Shown piece after piece: positions 17,716-24,663 of a stretch of 64,000 bases of DNA (position 1 is the stretch's first letter; each line of letters begins with the position of its first letter). The translations under genes were made by a program, and so were the position numbers. The notes beneath the pieces were generated by a model, which saw nothing but the letters and a program-made list of their open reading frames with translations, searched no databases and was not told the origin of the DNA. The DNA is from Paenibacillus mellifer. GTDB lineage: Bacteria > Bacillota > Bacilli > Paenibacillales > Paenibacillaceae. The stretch is taken from assembly GCF_023195895.1 (NCBI RefSeq), contig NZ_JALPRK010000001.1:248001-312000 (forward strand). Reading direction: 5' to 3'.

Positions 17716-17838
17716 ATGTGAAAAATCGAATACATTTCGGCGTTTCCGGCGATGTTGGCAGATTATATATGAAAAATCGAGTACATTTCAGATTTCTGCG
17801 CTTCAACACCGTTTTGTATGCGAAAAACCGAATACAAC
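17715..17838. repeat. array 1: three AT-rich cores at 51-bp spacing
   Basis: Cores begin at 17715, 17766 and 17817, exactly 51 bases apart. Each is about 22-24 bases of the form TATGTGAAAAATCGAATACA, with ATGT-like and ACAT ends forming a weak dyad; the spacers differ. The layout resembles array 2 at 30027-30206 (51-52-bp period) but the core sequence differs. A frame through it encodes a 17-residue repeat (CEKSNTF, YEKSSTF, CEKPNTT), which is probably accidental. Confidence 0.75.
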
Positions 17839-17914
17839 TGACGAAGAAGGATCATATTCTTTAAATTTGAAGGTTCAGGTATAATAAGGAAAAAAGTGAA
17901 GGAGGCCGTGGTCC

Positions 17915-18328
17915 GTGAGCTACAAAAATACTTTCATTCGCGTATCGACCGATTGTCCTACCGATCATGCGATCGTTCCGGTGTCGACGAGACCCGCGAA
18001 GCCAGCGCACCTCATTCAATACGAGCTGCTCTCGCAAGCTCCGTACCGGTACAATCACGAGGAGTTGCTGTTCGAGGTACATATTCGCCATAAGCAAGTT
18101 CCGAAGGAAGTTGTGCAGGAGCGAAGGCAGGAGCTCTGGGAGGAGTTGTTCAGCAAGCCGCACCCATGCTTGCGGGCTTCAGCCCTTCCGAAGAAATATG
18201 GATGGGGCGTGCATTATGACGAGCAGTGGAAAATCGCCATCTACGGCATGGACTCACCGGATTATCAGCGGTTTACCGCTTCAACCGATGTCCAACTGCT
18301 GAACGCGATGAGAAACAGCCGGAAGTAA
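17915..18328 (+). CDS. DUF6157-type small protein
   Basis: 137-residue soluble protein starting MSYKNTFIRVSTDCPTDHAIVP, which I recognise as the DUF6157 pattern; no biochemical role is known to me. It has no signal peptide or membrane segment. Conserved-looking blocks are RPAKPAHLIQYELL, FEVHIRHK and a C-terminal KKYGWGVHYDEQWKIAIY. The GTG start follows AAGGAGG, and a TATAAT lies 30 bases upstream (17880-17885) without a clear -35. Next gene follows after 42 bases. Confidence 0.75.
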   Translation: MSYKNTFIRVSTDCPTDHAIVPVSTRPAKPAHLIQYELLSQAPYRYNHEELLFEVHIRHKQVPKEVVQERRQELWEELFSKPHPCLRASALPKKYGWGVHYDEQWKIAIYGMDSPDYQRFTASTDVQLLNAMRNSRK

Positions 18329-18370
18329 GAACGGCGCCGTTGGTTGCATTTATAGATGGGAGGAGTAGAC

Positions 18371-18919
18371 ATGGGGAAAATGTTCGATTCGATGCTGCCG
18401 GAGCATGAGGCTTTTATTCGCCGACAGCATCTCTTTTTTGTTGGCTCAGCACCGCTTCACGCAGAGGGTCACGTCAATTTGTCGCCAAAAGGGTATGATT
18501 CGCTGCGGATCCTTTCGCCAAACGAGGTCGCTTACCTGGATTTGACCGGCAGCGGCAATGAAACGGCGGCTCATCTCGAGGAGAATGGCCGGATTACGAT
18601 CATGTTCGCCGCCTTCGAAGGGCAGCCATTGATCCTGCGCCTGTATGGGAAAGGCCAAGTTATTCTGCCGGACTCGGCGGATTGGGGGCGTCTCGAAGGG
18701 TTGTTTCCCAAGTTAACCGGGGCGCGTCAAATCATTCTTGTCTCTGTTTACGGCGTACAGACATCCTGCGGCTACGGCGTACCGCTGTTCAGCTATGACG
18801 GGGATCGCGAGACTTTGGTCAAATGGGCCGAAACCAAAGGTGATTTGGGTCTGGAAGAATACCGCCGTCAGAAAAACGCCGTAAGCCTGGACGGTTTACC
18901 GTCGTCGTTTGCAGAGTAG
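18371..18919 (+). CDS. pyridoxamine 5'-phosphate oxidase family protein
   Basis: 182-residue FMN-binding split-barrel protein: a stretch FVGSAPLHAEGHVNLSPKGY and an LTGSGNETAAHLEENGRI block are typical of this group of predicted flavin oxidoreductases. The substrate is not known, and it is not the vitamin B6 enzyme PdxH itself. ATG 18371 follows GGGAGGAG; the GTG-like start at 18356 overlaps the ribosome site. Probably co-transcribed with the acetyltransferase 22 bases downstream. Confidence 0.83.
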   Translation: MGKMFDSMLPEHEAFIRRQHLFFVGSAPLHAEGHVNLSPKGYDSLRILSPNEVAYLDLTGSGNETAAHLEENGRITIMFAAFEGQPLILRLYGKGQVILPDSADWGRLEGLFPKLTGARQIILVSVYGVQTSCGYGVPLFSYDGDRETLVKWAETKGDLGLEEYRRQKNAVSLDGLPSSFAE

Positions 18920-18941
18920 AGAAAGTGGGAGAGATCGAAGC

Positions 18942-19769
18942 ATGATGGAAGAAATTCAAGGCGAGTTGTACACGGTAGAAACACTGCGGTCAGATTTTAC
19001 GGCTTTAGGGGTTCGAGAAGAGTCTACACTGCTTGTCCATTCGTCTTTTAAAGCGCTGGGGAAATGGGTGTGCGGCGGTCCGGCGGCGGTTGTCCTAGCC
19101 TTAGGGGCAGCGTTGGGTGAGAAAGGGACCTTGGTTATGCCCACCCATTCTGGCGACGTTGGGGACCCGGCCAGATGGCAAAATCCGCCGGTCCCCAAAG
19201 AATGGTGGGACACGATCCGGGAGCAAATGCCGGCCTACGACCTCGAACTGACGTCGCTCTGGTATATGGGCGTCATTCCGGACACGTTTCGGCGGCAAGT
19301 AGGGGCCTTGCGCAGCGGGCATCCACAGGTATCGTTTGCGGCCAGAGGACCAGAAGCGAAGATCATTACGGCGGATCACGGCCTGGAATTCGGGTTAGGC
19401 GAGCGTTCTCCGCTTGCACGTATTTATGAGCTGCGAGGTGATGTTTTGCTGCTTGGCGTGGGTCACGGCAACAATACGTCGATCCATTTGGCGGAGTGTC
19501 GAGCGAACTATCCGGGGAAGGAACATTATACCTCAAAGGCGCCGATGCAGGTGAACGGGGAAAGACGGTGGGTGGAATTTCCCGAGCTTGAATACGATTC
19601 GGAGGATTTCGAACAGCTGGGGGCCGACTTTGCACGGGAGACTGGCTTGGTGAAACAAGGCCAAGTCGCCGGGGCAACCGCGCTGCTGATGCCCCAACGA
19701 GAATTGGTTGATTATGCGGTGAGATGGTTGGAACGCCACCGTAAGCGACAAGATCATCTTACCGTTTGA
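18942..19769 (+). CDS. AAC(3)-family aminoglycoside N-acetyltransferase-like protein
   Basis: 275-residue member of the AAC(3)/YokD family, which moves acetyl from acetyl-CoA to an amine such as the 3-amino group of aminoglycosides. Family marks: LLVHSSFKALGKWVCGG, VMPTHSGDVGDP, SGHPQVSFAARG, GVGHGNNTSIHLAE. The ATG at 18942 follows GGGAG. It overlaps the convergent reductase-like gene by 16 bases at the stop end. Chromosomal members often do not confer resistance, so the true substrate is open. Confidence 0.85.
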   Translation: MMEEIQGELYTVETLRSDFTALGVREESTLLVHSSFKALGKWVCGGPAAVVLALGAALGEKGTLVMPTHSGDVGDPARWQNPPVPKEWWDTIREQMPAYDLELTSLWYMGVIPDTFRRQVGALRSGHPQVSFAARGPEAKIITADHGLEFGLGERSPLARIYELRGDVLLLGVGHGNNTSIHLAECRANYPGKEHYTSKAPMQVNGERRWVEFPELEYDSEDFEQLGADFARETGLVKQGQVAGATALLMPQRELVDYAVRWLERHRKRQDHLTV

Positions 19770-20329
19770 TACATGAGACCGATGGCTCCAGAGTCAAAGG
19801 TCTTGTTTTCGATGAGCTTAAGATTAATCTTCTCCTTGAGACCTTGGAATAAGGGCAATCCTTTCCCAATCAGGACAGGGGATACGGTAATTTTATACTC
19901 ATCAATTAGATCTAGTTGCATGAAGTGGTGCGCTAACCTAGGACTGCCGAGAATGACCATATCCTTACCAGGCTGCTGTTTGAGGCGCCGGATCTCTTTC
20001 TCGATATCTTTGTTCACAAGTCTGGAGTTATTCCAATCGACTTTCTCCAACGTAGTGGAAAAAACGATTTTCTCTGTCTTTTCGATCCACTCAGCATGCT
20101 CCCGTTCATGCTGCGAGGCTGATGGGTTCGAAGGCACAGACGGCCAGTAACTGTGCATCATCTGATAAGTTCTGCGCCCCCAAATGACCGTATCGGCCGT
20201 ACTCAGAATTTCCTTCGCGTGTCGCTCGAGATCCGAATCGTAGGAAACCCAGCCAATATCCATTTCACCGTTTGGACCTTCTACAAAACCGTCAAGTGAT
20301 GCGTGTAGAAAAAGAACTAGTTTTCTCAT
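19754..20329 (-). CDS. dihydrofolate reductase-fold (RibD C-terminal type) protein
   Basis: 191-residue protein of the dihydrofolate reductase family related to YwjB/YyaP: start KLVLFLHASLDGFVEGPNGEMDIGW, TVIWGRRTYQMM, and DMVILGSPRLAHHFM. It should bind NADPH; the substrate is unknown, and it lacks the length and signature of true folate reductase FolA. A good AAAGGAG site precedes the ATG. The 3' end overlaps the end of the acetyltransferase gene by 16 bases. Confidence 0.85.
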   Translation of the reverse strand: MRKLVLFLHASLDGFVEGPNGEMDIGWVSYDSDLERHAKEILSTADTVIWGRRTYQMMHSYWPSVPSNPSASQHEREHAEWIEKTEKIVFSTTLEKVDWNNSRLVNKDIEKEIRRLKQQPGKDMVILGSPRLAHHFMQLDLIDEYKITVSPVLIGKGLPLFQGLKEKINLKLIENKTFDSGAIGLMYQTVR

Positions 20330-20350
20330 ATTCTGTTCTCCTTTGTTCTC

Positions 20351-20701
20351 TTAATGGGATACATCGTCTTCTAGTTCGGTCATGACTTCAAGATCCCAGC
20401 CAAGCATGCCGCCAAGGAAATTGTGGACCCGCGTGAAGCCCTGTGCCTGCAAGTAACGGGCAACTTCGTAACTGCGGGAGCCGCTGCGGCATACCAGAAC
20501 GTATTCTTGTTCCGGGTCGAGCTCATCAAGCCGGTAGGGGATTTCCCCCATCGGAATCAATGGGACTCCGGGAATATGTGCAGCTTCGTATTCAAACGGC
20601 TCGCGGACATCGATGACGACGATATCGTTGGCAGGATCCTGAAGGATGGCATGCAACTCCGCTTTGTCGAAATGGGAGATGCCTCCGATTTGTTGGGGCA
20701 T
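20351..20701 (-). CDS. rhodanese-like sulfurtransferase
   Basis: 116-residue single rhodanese domain. The active loop CRSGSRS has the catalytic Cys. Further marks are the VIDVREPFEYEAAHIPGV motif and LGGMLGWD near the C-terminus. It likely moves sulfane sulfur from or to small thiols. The start is taken at ATG 20701 after AGAGGAA; a TTG at 20722 would add seven residues. It lies 47 bases downstream of cysK, so it may share a sulfur-linked transcript. Confidence 0.88.
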   Translation of the reverse strand: MPQQIGGISHFDKAELHAILQDPANDIVVIDVREPFEYEAAHIPGVPLIPMGEIPYRLDELDPEQEYVLVCRSGSRSYEVARYLQAQGFTRVHNFLGGMLGWDLEVMTELEDDVSH

Positions 20702-20748
20702 GAATTCATTCCTCTTTTCCAATAGGATTGTTTAACTGTCTTATCTGT

Positions 20749-21693
20749 TCATCCTTCTGAGCTAGCTGGCTCATCGAAAATCCCCATGCTAAGGTATCTC
20801 TCTCCGGTGTCCGGTGCGATGCATAACACGCGTTTTCCGGGACCCAACTGCCGAGCTAATCGAATCGCCGCCCAGACCGAGGCGCCGGACGACGGTCCGA
20901 CCAATAGGCCTTCTAATGCAGCCAGGCGCCGCGTCGTATCCAGTGCATCCGCATCGCTGACCTGGACGATTTCGTCATAAACCGCGGTATTGAGTACCGC
21001 CGGGATGAAGCCGGGGCTGGTGCCGACCAGCTTATGCGGGCCGGGTTCTCCGCCGGAGAGGACGGGGGAGCCCTGCGGCTCAACGACAGTGATATGAATG
21101 TTTGGCAATACGCTTCGCAGATACTCGCCGGTTCCGGTGATCGTGCCGCCCGTGCCTGCCGTGGCTACGAACCCATCAAGCCGGCCTTCCATTTGCTGCA
21201 TGATTTCTGGCCCGGTCGTGAGTTGGTGAATTTCCGGGTTGGCGGGGTTTTGAAATTGCTGCGGCATAAAGCTGCCCGGAATTTGGTCCAGCAGCTCCCG
21301 GGCTTTGGCAATCGCGCCGGGCATGCGCAGTGCGGCCGGCGTCAACACGACCTCGGCGCCGTAAGCGCGCAGCAGGATGATTCGCTCTTTTGTCATGTTG
21401 TCCGGCATGACCAGGATGATTCGATATCCTTTGGCCGCAGCGTTCATGGCCAGCCCGATGCCCGTATTCCCGCTTGTCGGCTCGATAATGGTGGCGCCCG
21501 GAGTGAGCCGGTCTTCCCGTTCAGCTGTCTCTAGCATATGAGCGGCGGCCCGGTCCTTTACGCTTCGGCTCGGGTTGGCAAACTCCAGCTTGACGTATAC
21601 GTCGGCGTCTTGCTTGGAAACCAGTTTGTTCAGCTTGACGGCAGGGGTTTCGCCAATCAGGTCTGTAATGCTTCGGACTGCTTTCCGATTCAT
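20749..21693 (-). CDS. cysK: cysteine synthase (O-acetylserine sulfhydrylase)
   Basis: 314-residue PLP enzyme making cysteine from O-acetylserine and sulfide. The PLP lysine lies in SRSVKDRAA, the phosphate/substrate loops are PTSGNTG and GTGGTITGTG, and the C-terminal serine loop is GPSSGASVWAA. Length fits CysK. Some relatives are CysM or OAS-TL-like; I cannot separate them by eye. Preceded by a sigma-A promoter. Followed closely by the rhodanese gene. Confidence 0.92.
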   Translation of the reverse strand: MNRKAVRSITDLIGETPAVKLNKLVSKQDADVYVKLEFANPSRSVKDRAAAHMLETAEREDRLTPGATIIEPTSGNTGIGLAMNAAAKGYRIILVMPDNMTKERIILLRAYGAEVVLTPAALRMPGAIAKARELLDQIPGSFMPQQFQNPANPEIHQLTTGPEIMQQMEGRLDGFVATAGTGGTITGTGEYLRSVLPNIHITVVEPQGSPVLSGGEPGPHKLVGTSPGFIPAVLNTAVYDEIVQVSDADALDTTRRLAALEGLLVGPSSGASVWAAIRLARQLGPGKRVLCIAPDTGERYLSMGIFDEPASSEG

Positions 21694-21733
21694 GCGGCGG
21701 GGCCCCTTTCTCTTAAATTTTAAGTTTTAATCT

Positions 21734-21763
21734 ATTCTACTCGGGAACCTCCTATTCTTTCAA
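21734..21763 (-). promoter_or_regulatory. sigma-A promoter of cysK
   Basis: On the minus strand TTGAAA, 18 bases, TAGAAT, about 40 bases before the start codon. No T-box or S-box leader is visible. Confidence 0.65.
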
Positions 21764-21832
21764 GCGGCGTCGTCCATTCGACAATTTTCCGTTTCCAACC
21801 CGAGCATCCTATGATAAAGTAGCAGTAACAAC

Positions 21833-21871
21833 GAAGATGAGCCGAAATGGGCCTCATCTTCTTTTTTTTTT
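21833..21871 (+). terminator. terminator-like hairpin upstream of the 159-residue membrane protein
   Basis: GAAGATGAG / CTCATCTTC stem with an 11-base loop and ten T. No + strand gene precedes it. A TATGAT (21810-21815) sits just upstream, so this may end a very short transcript or act as a leader attenuator for 21923. Confidence 0.75.
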
Positions 21872-21922
21872 GTGAATGGGTGAATTGAATCACAAATAGA
21901 ATGTTGCACTAGGGGTGAGTGA

Positions 21923-22402
21923 ATGGGTAAAACGCTAGGAAGACCGGTGTCCAGCCTGCTGCTGAATGGATTGCAAGGGTTGCTCGGAATCGGTGCCGTA
22001 TTCGGCGGCGGAGTATTAATCCTGGACCCGTCCGGCAGCTTGCTGGGGATGCCGACCGAGCTGATGCAAATTTCGCTGTTCCCGGATTATTTGATTCCAG
22101 GGGTAATCCTGCTGCTGGCCTTTGGTATGCTGCCGATTATGGTAACGACAGCTCTGGTATGGAAATGGAACTGGGGGTTGGGGGAGAAACTGAACCTATT
22201 TAAAGACCGGCATTGGTCTTGGGCCTTCTCCCTTTATATCGGCTTTGGATTAATCGTCTGGCTTTCGGTCCAAATCTACATTCTTGGAAGTTCCTCGGTC
22301 GTGCATTTGGTTTATACGGCCTGGGGCTTGGCAATCCAAGCGTTGACCGTGTTTCCTTCGGTTGCAGGATATTATCGAAAGTCATCTGGTGACAACGCCT
22401 AG
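21923..22402 (+). CDS. small integral membrane protein, unknown function
   Basis: 159 residues with four hydrophobic segments (about 10-30, 48-78, 92-115, 120-145) and short loops. I do not recognise the family; the layout resembles small uncharacterised Firmicute membrane proteins. AGGGGTGAG gives a good ribosome site. It is followed after 11 bases by a lipoprotein gene, so the two may form one envelope-related unit. Confidence 0.75.
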   Translation: MGKTLGRPVSSLLLNGLQGLLGIGAVFGGGVLILDPSGSLLGMPTELMQISLFPDYLIPGVILLLAFGMLPIMVTTALVWKWNWGLGEKLNLFKDRHWSWAFSLYIGFGLIVWLSVQIYILGSSSVVHLVYTAWGLAIQALTVFPSVAGYYRKSSGDNA

Positions 22403-22413
22403 GAGGGAGAAAC

Positions 22414-22935
22414 ATGCGTAATCAAAGGAAGCCGGGCAACGCTATTCGGTTACCCGGCGGTATTCGGCTGCTTCTCGGCTTTCTCTGCGCTGTGGCGCTG
22501 ATGGCCGTAATAGGTGGCTGCAGTCTGGCTACGGAACGGCAGAAGCAGCTTTACGACGACGAAGCGGAGCTGGCCCAAGAAGGCGATACTTTTACCTATG
22601 TGAAGCGGGTTGGCGAAACGAGCAACGAGTCGAACACGGTTTCCTTCTCCTCCTTCTACGGGATGGAAACGATTTGGTTCATCCATGCTTCGGCAAAGGG
22701 GAATGTGAATTTCCTCCATCAACAAGAGATCAACGGCGGCCGATTCAAGCTGCTGGCGATCGGGCCGGATCGAGAGGTGACGACGCTTGCCGAAGGAGAT
22801 AGCGAAGGCAAGATGGAGTTGAAGGTTAGCCCGGGAACGTATCGCATCAAGTTTGTAGGTAACAACGCCAAGGGTCGAGTGAAGACGGAAATCCAAGCAG
22901 ATACGGGTATACGTATCGTAGCCGCCGATCATTGA
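22414..22935 (+). CDS. predicted lipoprotein, unknown function
   Basis: 173 residues. Positively charged start, hydrophobic stretch and lipobox VIGGC (Cys about 35) indicate a lipid-anchored extracellular protein. The mature part is mostly beta-like, ending in KVSPGTYRIKFVGNNAKGRVKTEI, which looks like an immunoglobulin-like or PKD-like edge, but I make no family call. Co-transcribed with the membrane protein upstream; converges on another lipoprotein gene 6 bases away. Confidence 0.78.
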   Translation: MRNQRKPGNAIRLPGGIRLLLGFLCAVALMAVIGGCSLATERQKQLYDDEAELAQEGDTFTYVKRVGETSNESNTVSFSSFYGMETIWFIHASAKGNVNFLHQQEINGGRFKLLAIGPDREVTTLAEGDSEGKMELKVSPGTYRIKFVGNNAKGRVKTEIQADTGIRIVAADH

Positions 22936-22941
22936 ACAAGG

Positions 22942-23823
22942 TCACCAATTGGACAACTCCGTTCGTTTCCAGGTGTCTTTGGCAACGCAGACGTAAATAT
23001 AGTTTTCATCCCAGGCGATGTCGCCGGGATTTCCGGGGGCCTTGGAAGAAGCCGGCGTGCGGGACTCTCGGATACGGATTCCGTCTCCATTGATGTCCAA
23101 CGCGCTTTGCGGATCCTCCGTACCGATGCCTACTTGTCCATCGTCCCGTTTAATCGTCAGGGCACTGTCGATCACTTCCCCTTCATCCGAGTAACGGATG
23201 ACGTTAAAATCCGCTCCGGCATTGTTACCCTTGAGCTCGGCGCTGTTGGCACGAAGACTCCATAGCGGGGACGTGGCGTTATCCTTGCCGGTGTTGGCTA
23301 ATTGCACGTCTCGATTGCCTTCGCCGGCCACGCGCAGAATACCGTCCATCACGTTGAAGTTGGACGAGTGGGTGCGAATCTCGGCAACGTCGGTATCGTA
23401 GGGGATTTCCAAACGGGTAAATAATTGATCCTTGTACTCTCCAGTTGGCGACATCGTTGTTTCGATCGAAATATGCTTATGATCATGTTGTTCGGGATTG
23501 TTTGCCTTATCATGCGAGATAATCGCCGTTTTGTCCTTACCTTGCTCATCGGCCCAAGCGATCGCGGGTTTGGCGCGGTCCCCCGTCCACTGCAGGCGGA
23601 TCAGGTCGGATAAATGCCCTTCCTTTTCGATCCATTGCTTATCGGTAGACAAATGGATTCGTTCGTTCTGCGGGAGGGCTAGGCCTCCACCGGGCAGCTT
23701 GGACTCCGTAAAAGGGGAAGTCGTGGATGAAGCGCCCTTAGAAGAGCCGAGCATTTGGCATCCTCCTACAAAGACGAGGCTAACGCCTAGTGCGGCGATT
23801 GAAGCGGCTTTGACAAATTTCAT
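22942..23823 (-). CDS. predicted lipoprotein with tail-fibre-like C-terminus
   Basis: 293 residues. Signal and lipobox FVGGC (Cys 22) predict a lipid-anchored surface protein. The middle part is beta-rich. The last 75 residues (VGIGTEDPQSALDINGDGIR, then PGDIAWDENYIYVCVAKDTWKR) resemble the C-terminal repeats of phage tail fibres and chaperone-trimerised surface proteins. No phage genes lie nearby. AGGAGA precedes the ATG. Function unknown. Confidence 0.78.
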   Translation of the reverse strand: MKFVKAASIAALGVSLVFVGGCQMLGSSKGASSTTSPFTESKLPGGGLALPQNERIHLSTDKQWIEKEGHLSDLIRLQWTGDRAKPAIAWADEQGKDKTAIISHDKANNPEQHDHKHISIETTMSPTGEYKDQLFTRLEIPYDTDVAEIRTHSSNFNVMDGILRVAGEGNRDVQLANTGKDNATSPLWSLRANSAELKGNNAGADFNVIRYSDEGEVIDSALTIKRDDGQVGIGTEDPQSALDINGDGIRIRESRTPASSKAPGNPGDIAWDENYIYVCVAKDTWKRTELSNW

Positions 23824-24018
23824 TCCATTCTCTCCTTTTCGGTGAGTATTTGACGGCCTATGTGTTTTTTTGCCGCAGTTCTATAGAGATCATAATGATT
23901 TTAAAAAGGGCAGGGCAATAGGCATTTCGGATGGTTTCAGGGGCGCGGAGCGAATGGAGATGGAAAATGGAAGTGAATTGGGAATAAAGCATCAGACTAG
24001 TTAAAGGAGGAATGATCT

Positions 24019-24336
24019 ATGAGCGAAGTACCATCTTTTGACGAATTTAAGAGGTACGTGATCCTGCTAAATTTAAATCCAGGTCGGCGTTTGGATGAGG
24101 ATTTAATCCGCGGGCATGTTGCCCACTTAAGAGAACTGGACCGAAACGGTCAGCTGGTGATAGGCGGGCCGTTTATCGATTACAAGGGCGGAATGGTCAT
24201 TGTCAAAGCGGGTAGTCTGGAGGAGGCAAGGGAAATCGCGGAACGCGATCCGTTTGTGAAATCGGGAGCGGAGAACTATGAGGTCCGAACCTGGGCGATT
24301 TCATGTGAAGAAAATCAGCATTTGGGAGCGGGCTGA
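24019..24336 (+). CDS. YciI-family protein
   Basis: 105-residue protein of the YciI/DGPF-like fold: FKRYVILLNLNPGR at the start, VAHLRELDRNGQLVIGGPF and a GGMVIVKAGSLEEAREIAERDPFV block, the usual active-site region with His and Asp. Some members cleave chlorinated muconolactones, but most have no known substrate. Good AAAGGAGGA site. Stands alone before the DnaA-box region. Confidence 0.85.
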   Translation: MSEVPSFDEFKRYVILLNLNPGRRLDEDLIRGHVAHLRELDRNGQLVIGGPFIDYKGGMVIVKAGSLEEAREIAERDPFVKSGAENYEVRTWAISCEENQHLGAG

Positions 24337-24369
24337 GGAGTTGGGCCTAAGACGAAGGTTTTGTCAAGC

Positions 24370-24618
24370 TGTGGACAAGGTTATCCACAGCTTGTTGGCT
24401 ATCTTCATGAAAAAAGGATGAAAGCTTGTGTGCCAGTGTATGAAGCAAGGTCGGGGAAAATGGCAGTCACGCTTTCAGAAAACTGTGGATAATGTGGATA
24501 AATTGGTGGATAAAACAGTAATCTGACAAAAAACGACGATTTCCCCGGAAAAAAACGGCCCCGAGGGCCGTTTTGAGGTCGAATATTTTCTGCATAGTGG
24601 GGATAAAGTTGTGTATAA
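24370..24618. other. DnaA-box cluster
   Basis: Three perfect DnaA boxes (TTATCCACA at 24381-24389; its complement TGTGGATAA at 24484-24492 and directly adjoining at 24493-24501) and four with one mismatch (24370-24378, 24505-24513, 24598-24606, 24610-24618). The first two lie in a longer inverted repeat, 24365-24394, with 11-bp arms. This occupies the 327-base gap between the YciI gene and the ABC-F gene. I recall a DnaA-binding cluster near gcp/ydiF in B. subtilis. Confidence 0.75.
24543..24574 (-). terminator. intrinsic terminator of the ABC-F gene
   Basis: AAAACGGCCC / GGGCCGTTTT with a 3-base loop; on the minus strand the stem runs into seven or more T. It lies within the DnaA-box region. 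Confidence 0.85.
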
Positions 24619-24663
24619 CCGAAGAAATCGAAATGTGAAAAGGATAAAAAAATTTTGTGAATT

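Noticed and set aside
17696..17884. 62-residue peptide with 17-residue repeats (CEKSNTF type)
   Set aside because: The frame exists because array 1 has a 51-base period. It lacks a ribosome site, starts within a terminator, and the similar array 2 does not keep a frame.
21694..21760. T-box or S-box leader for cysK
   Set aside because: The distance from promoter to start is only about 35 bases, and no leader fold or specifier region fits there.
24365..24394. Intrinsic terminator of the YciI gene
   Set aside because: The 11-bp inverted repeat is present but lacks a T-run and is better explained by two facing DnaA boxes.
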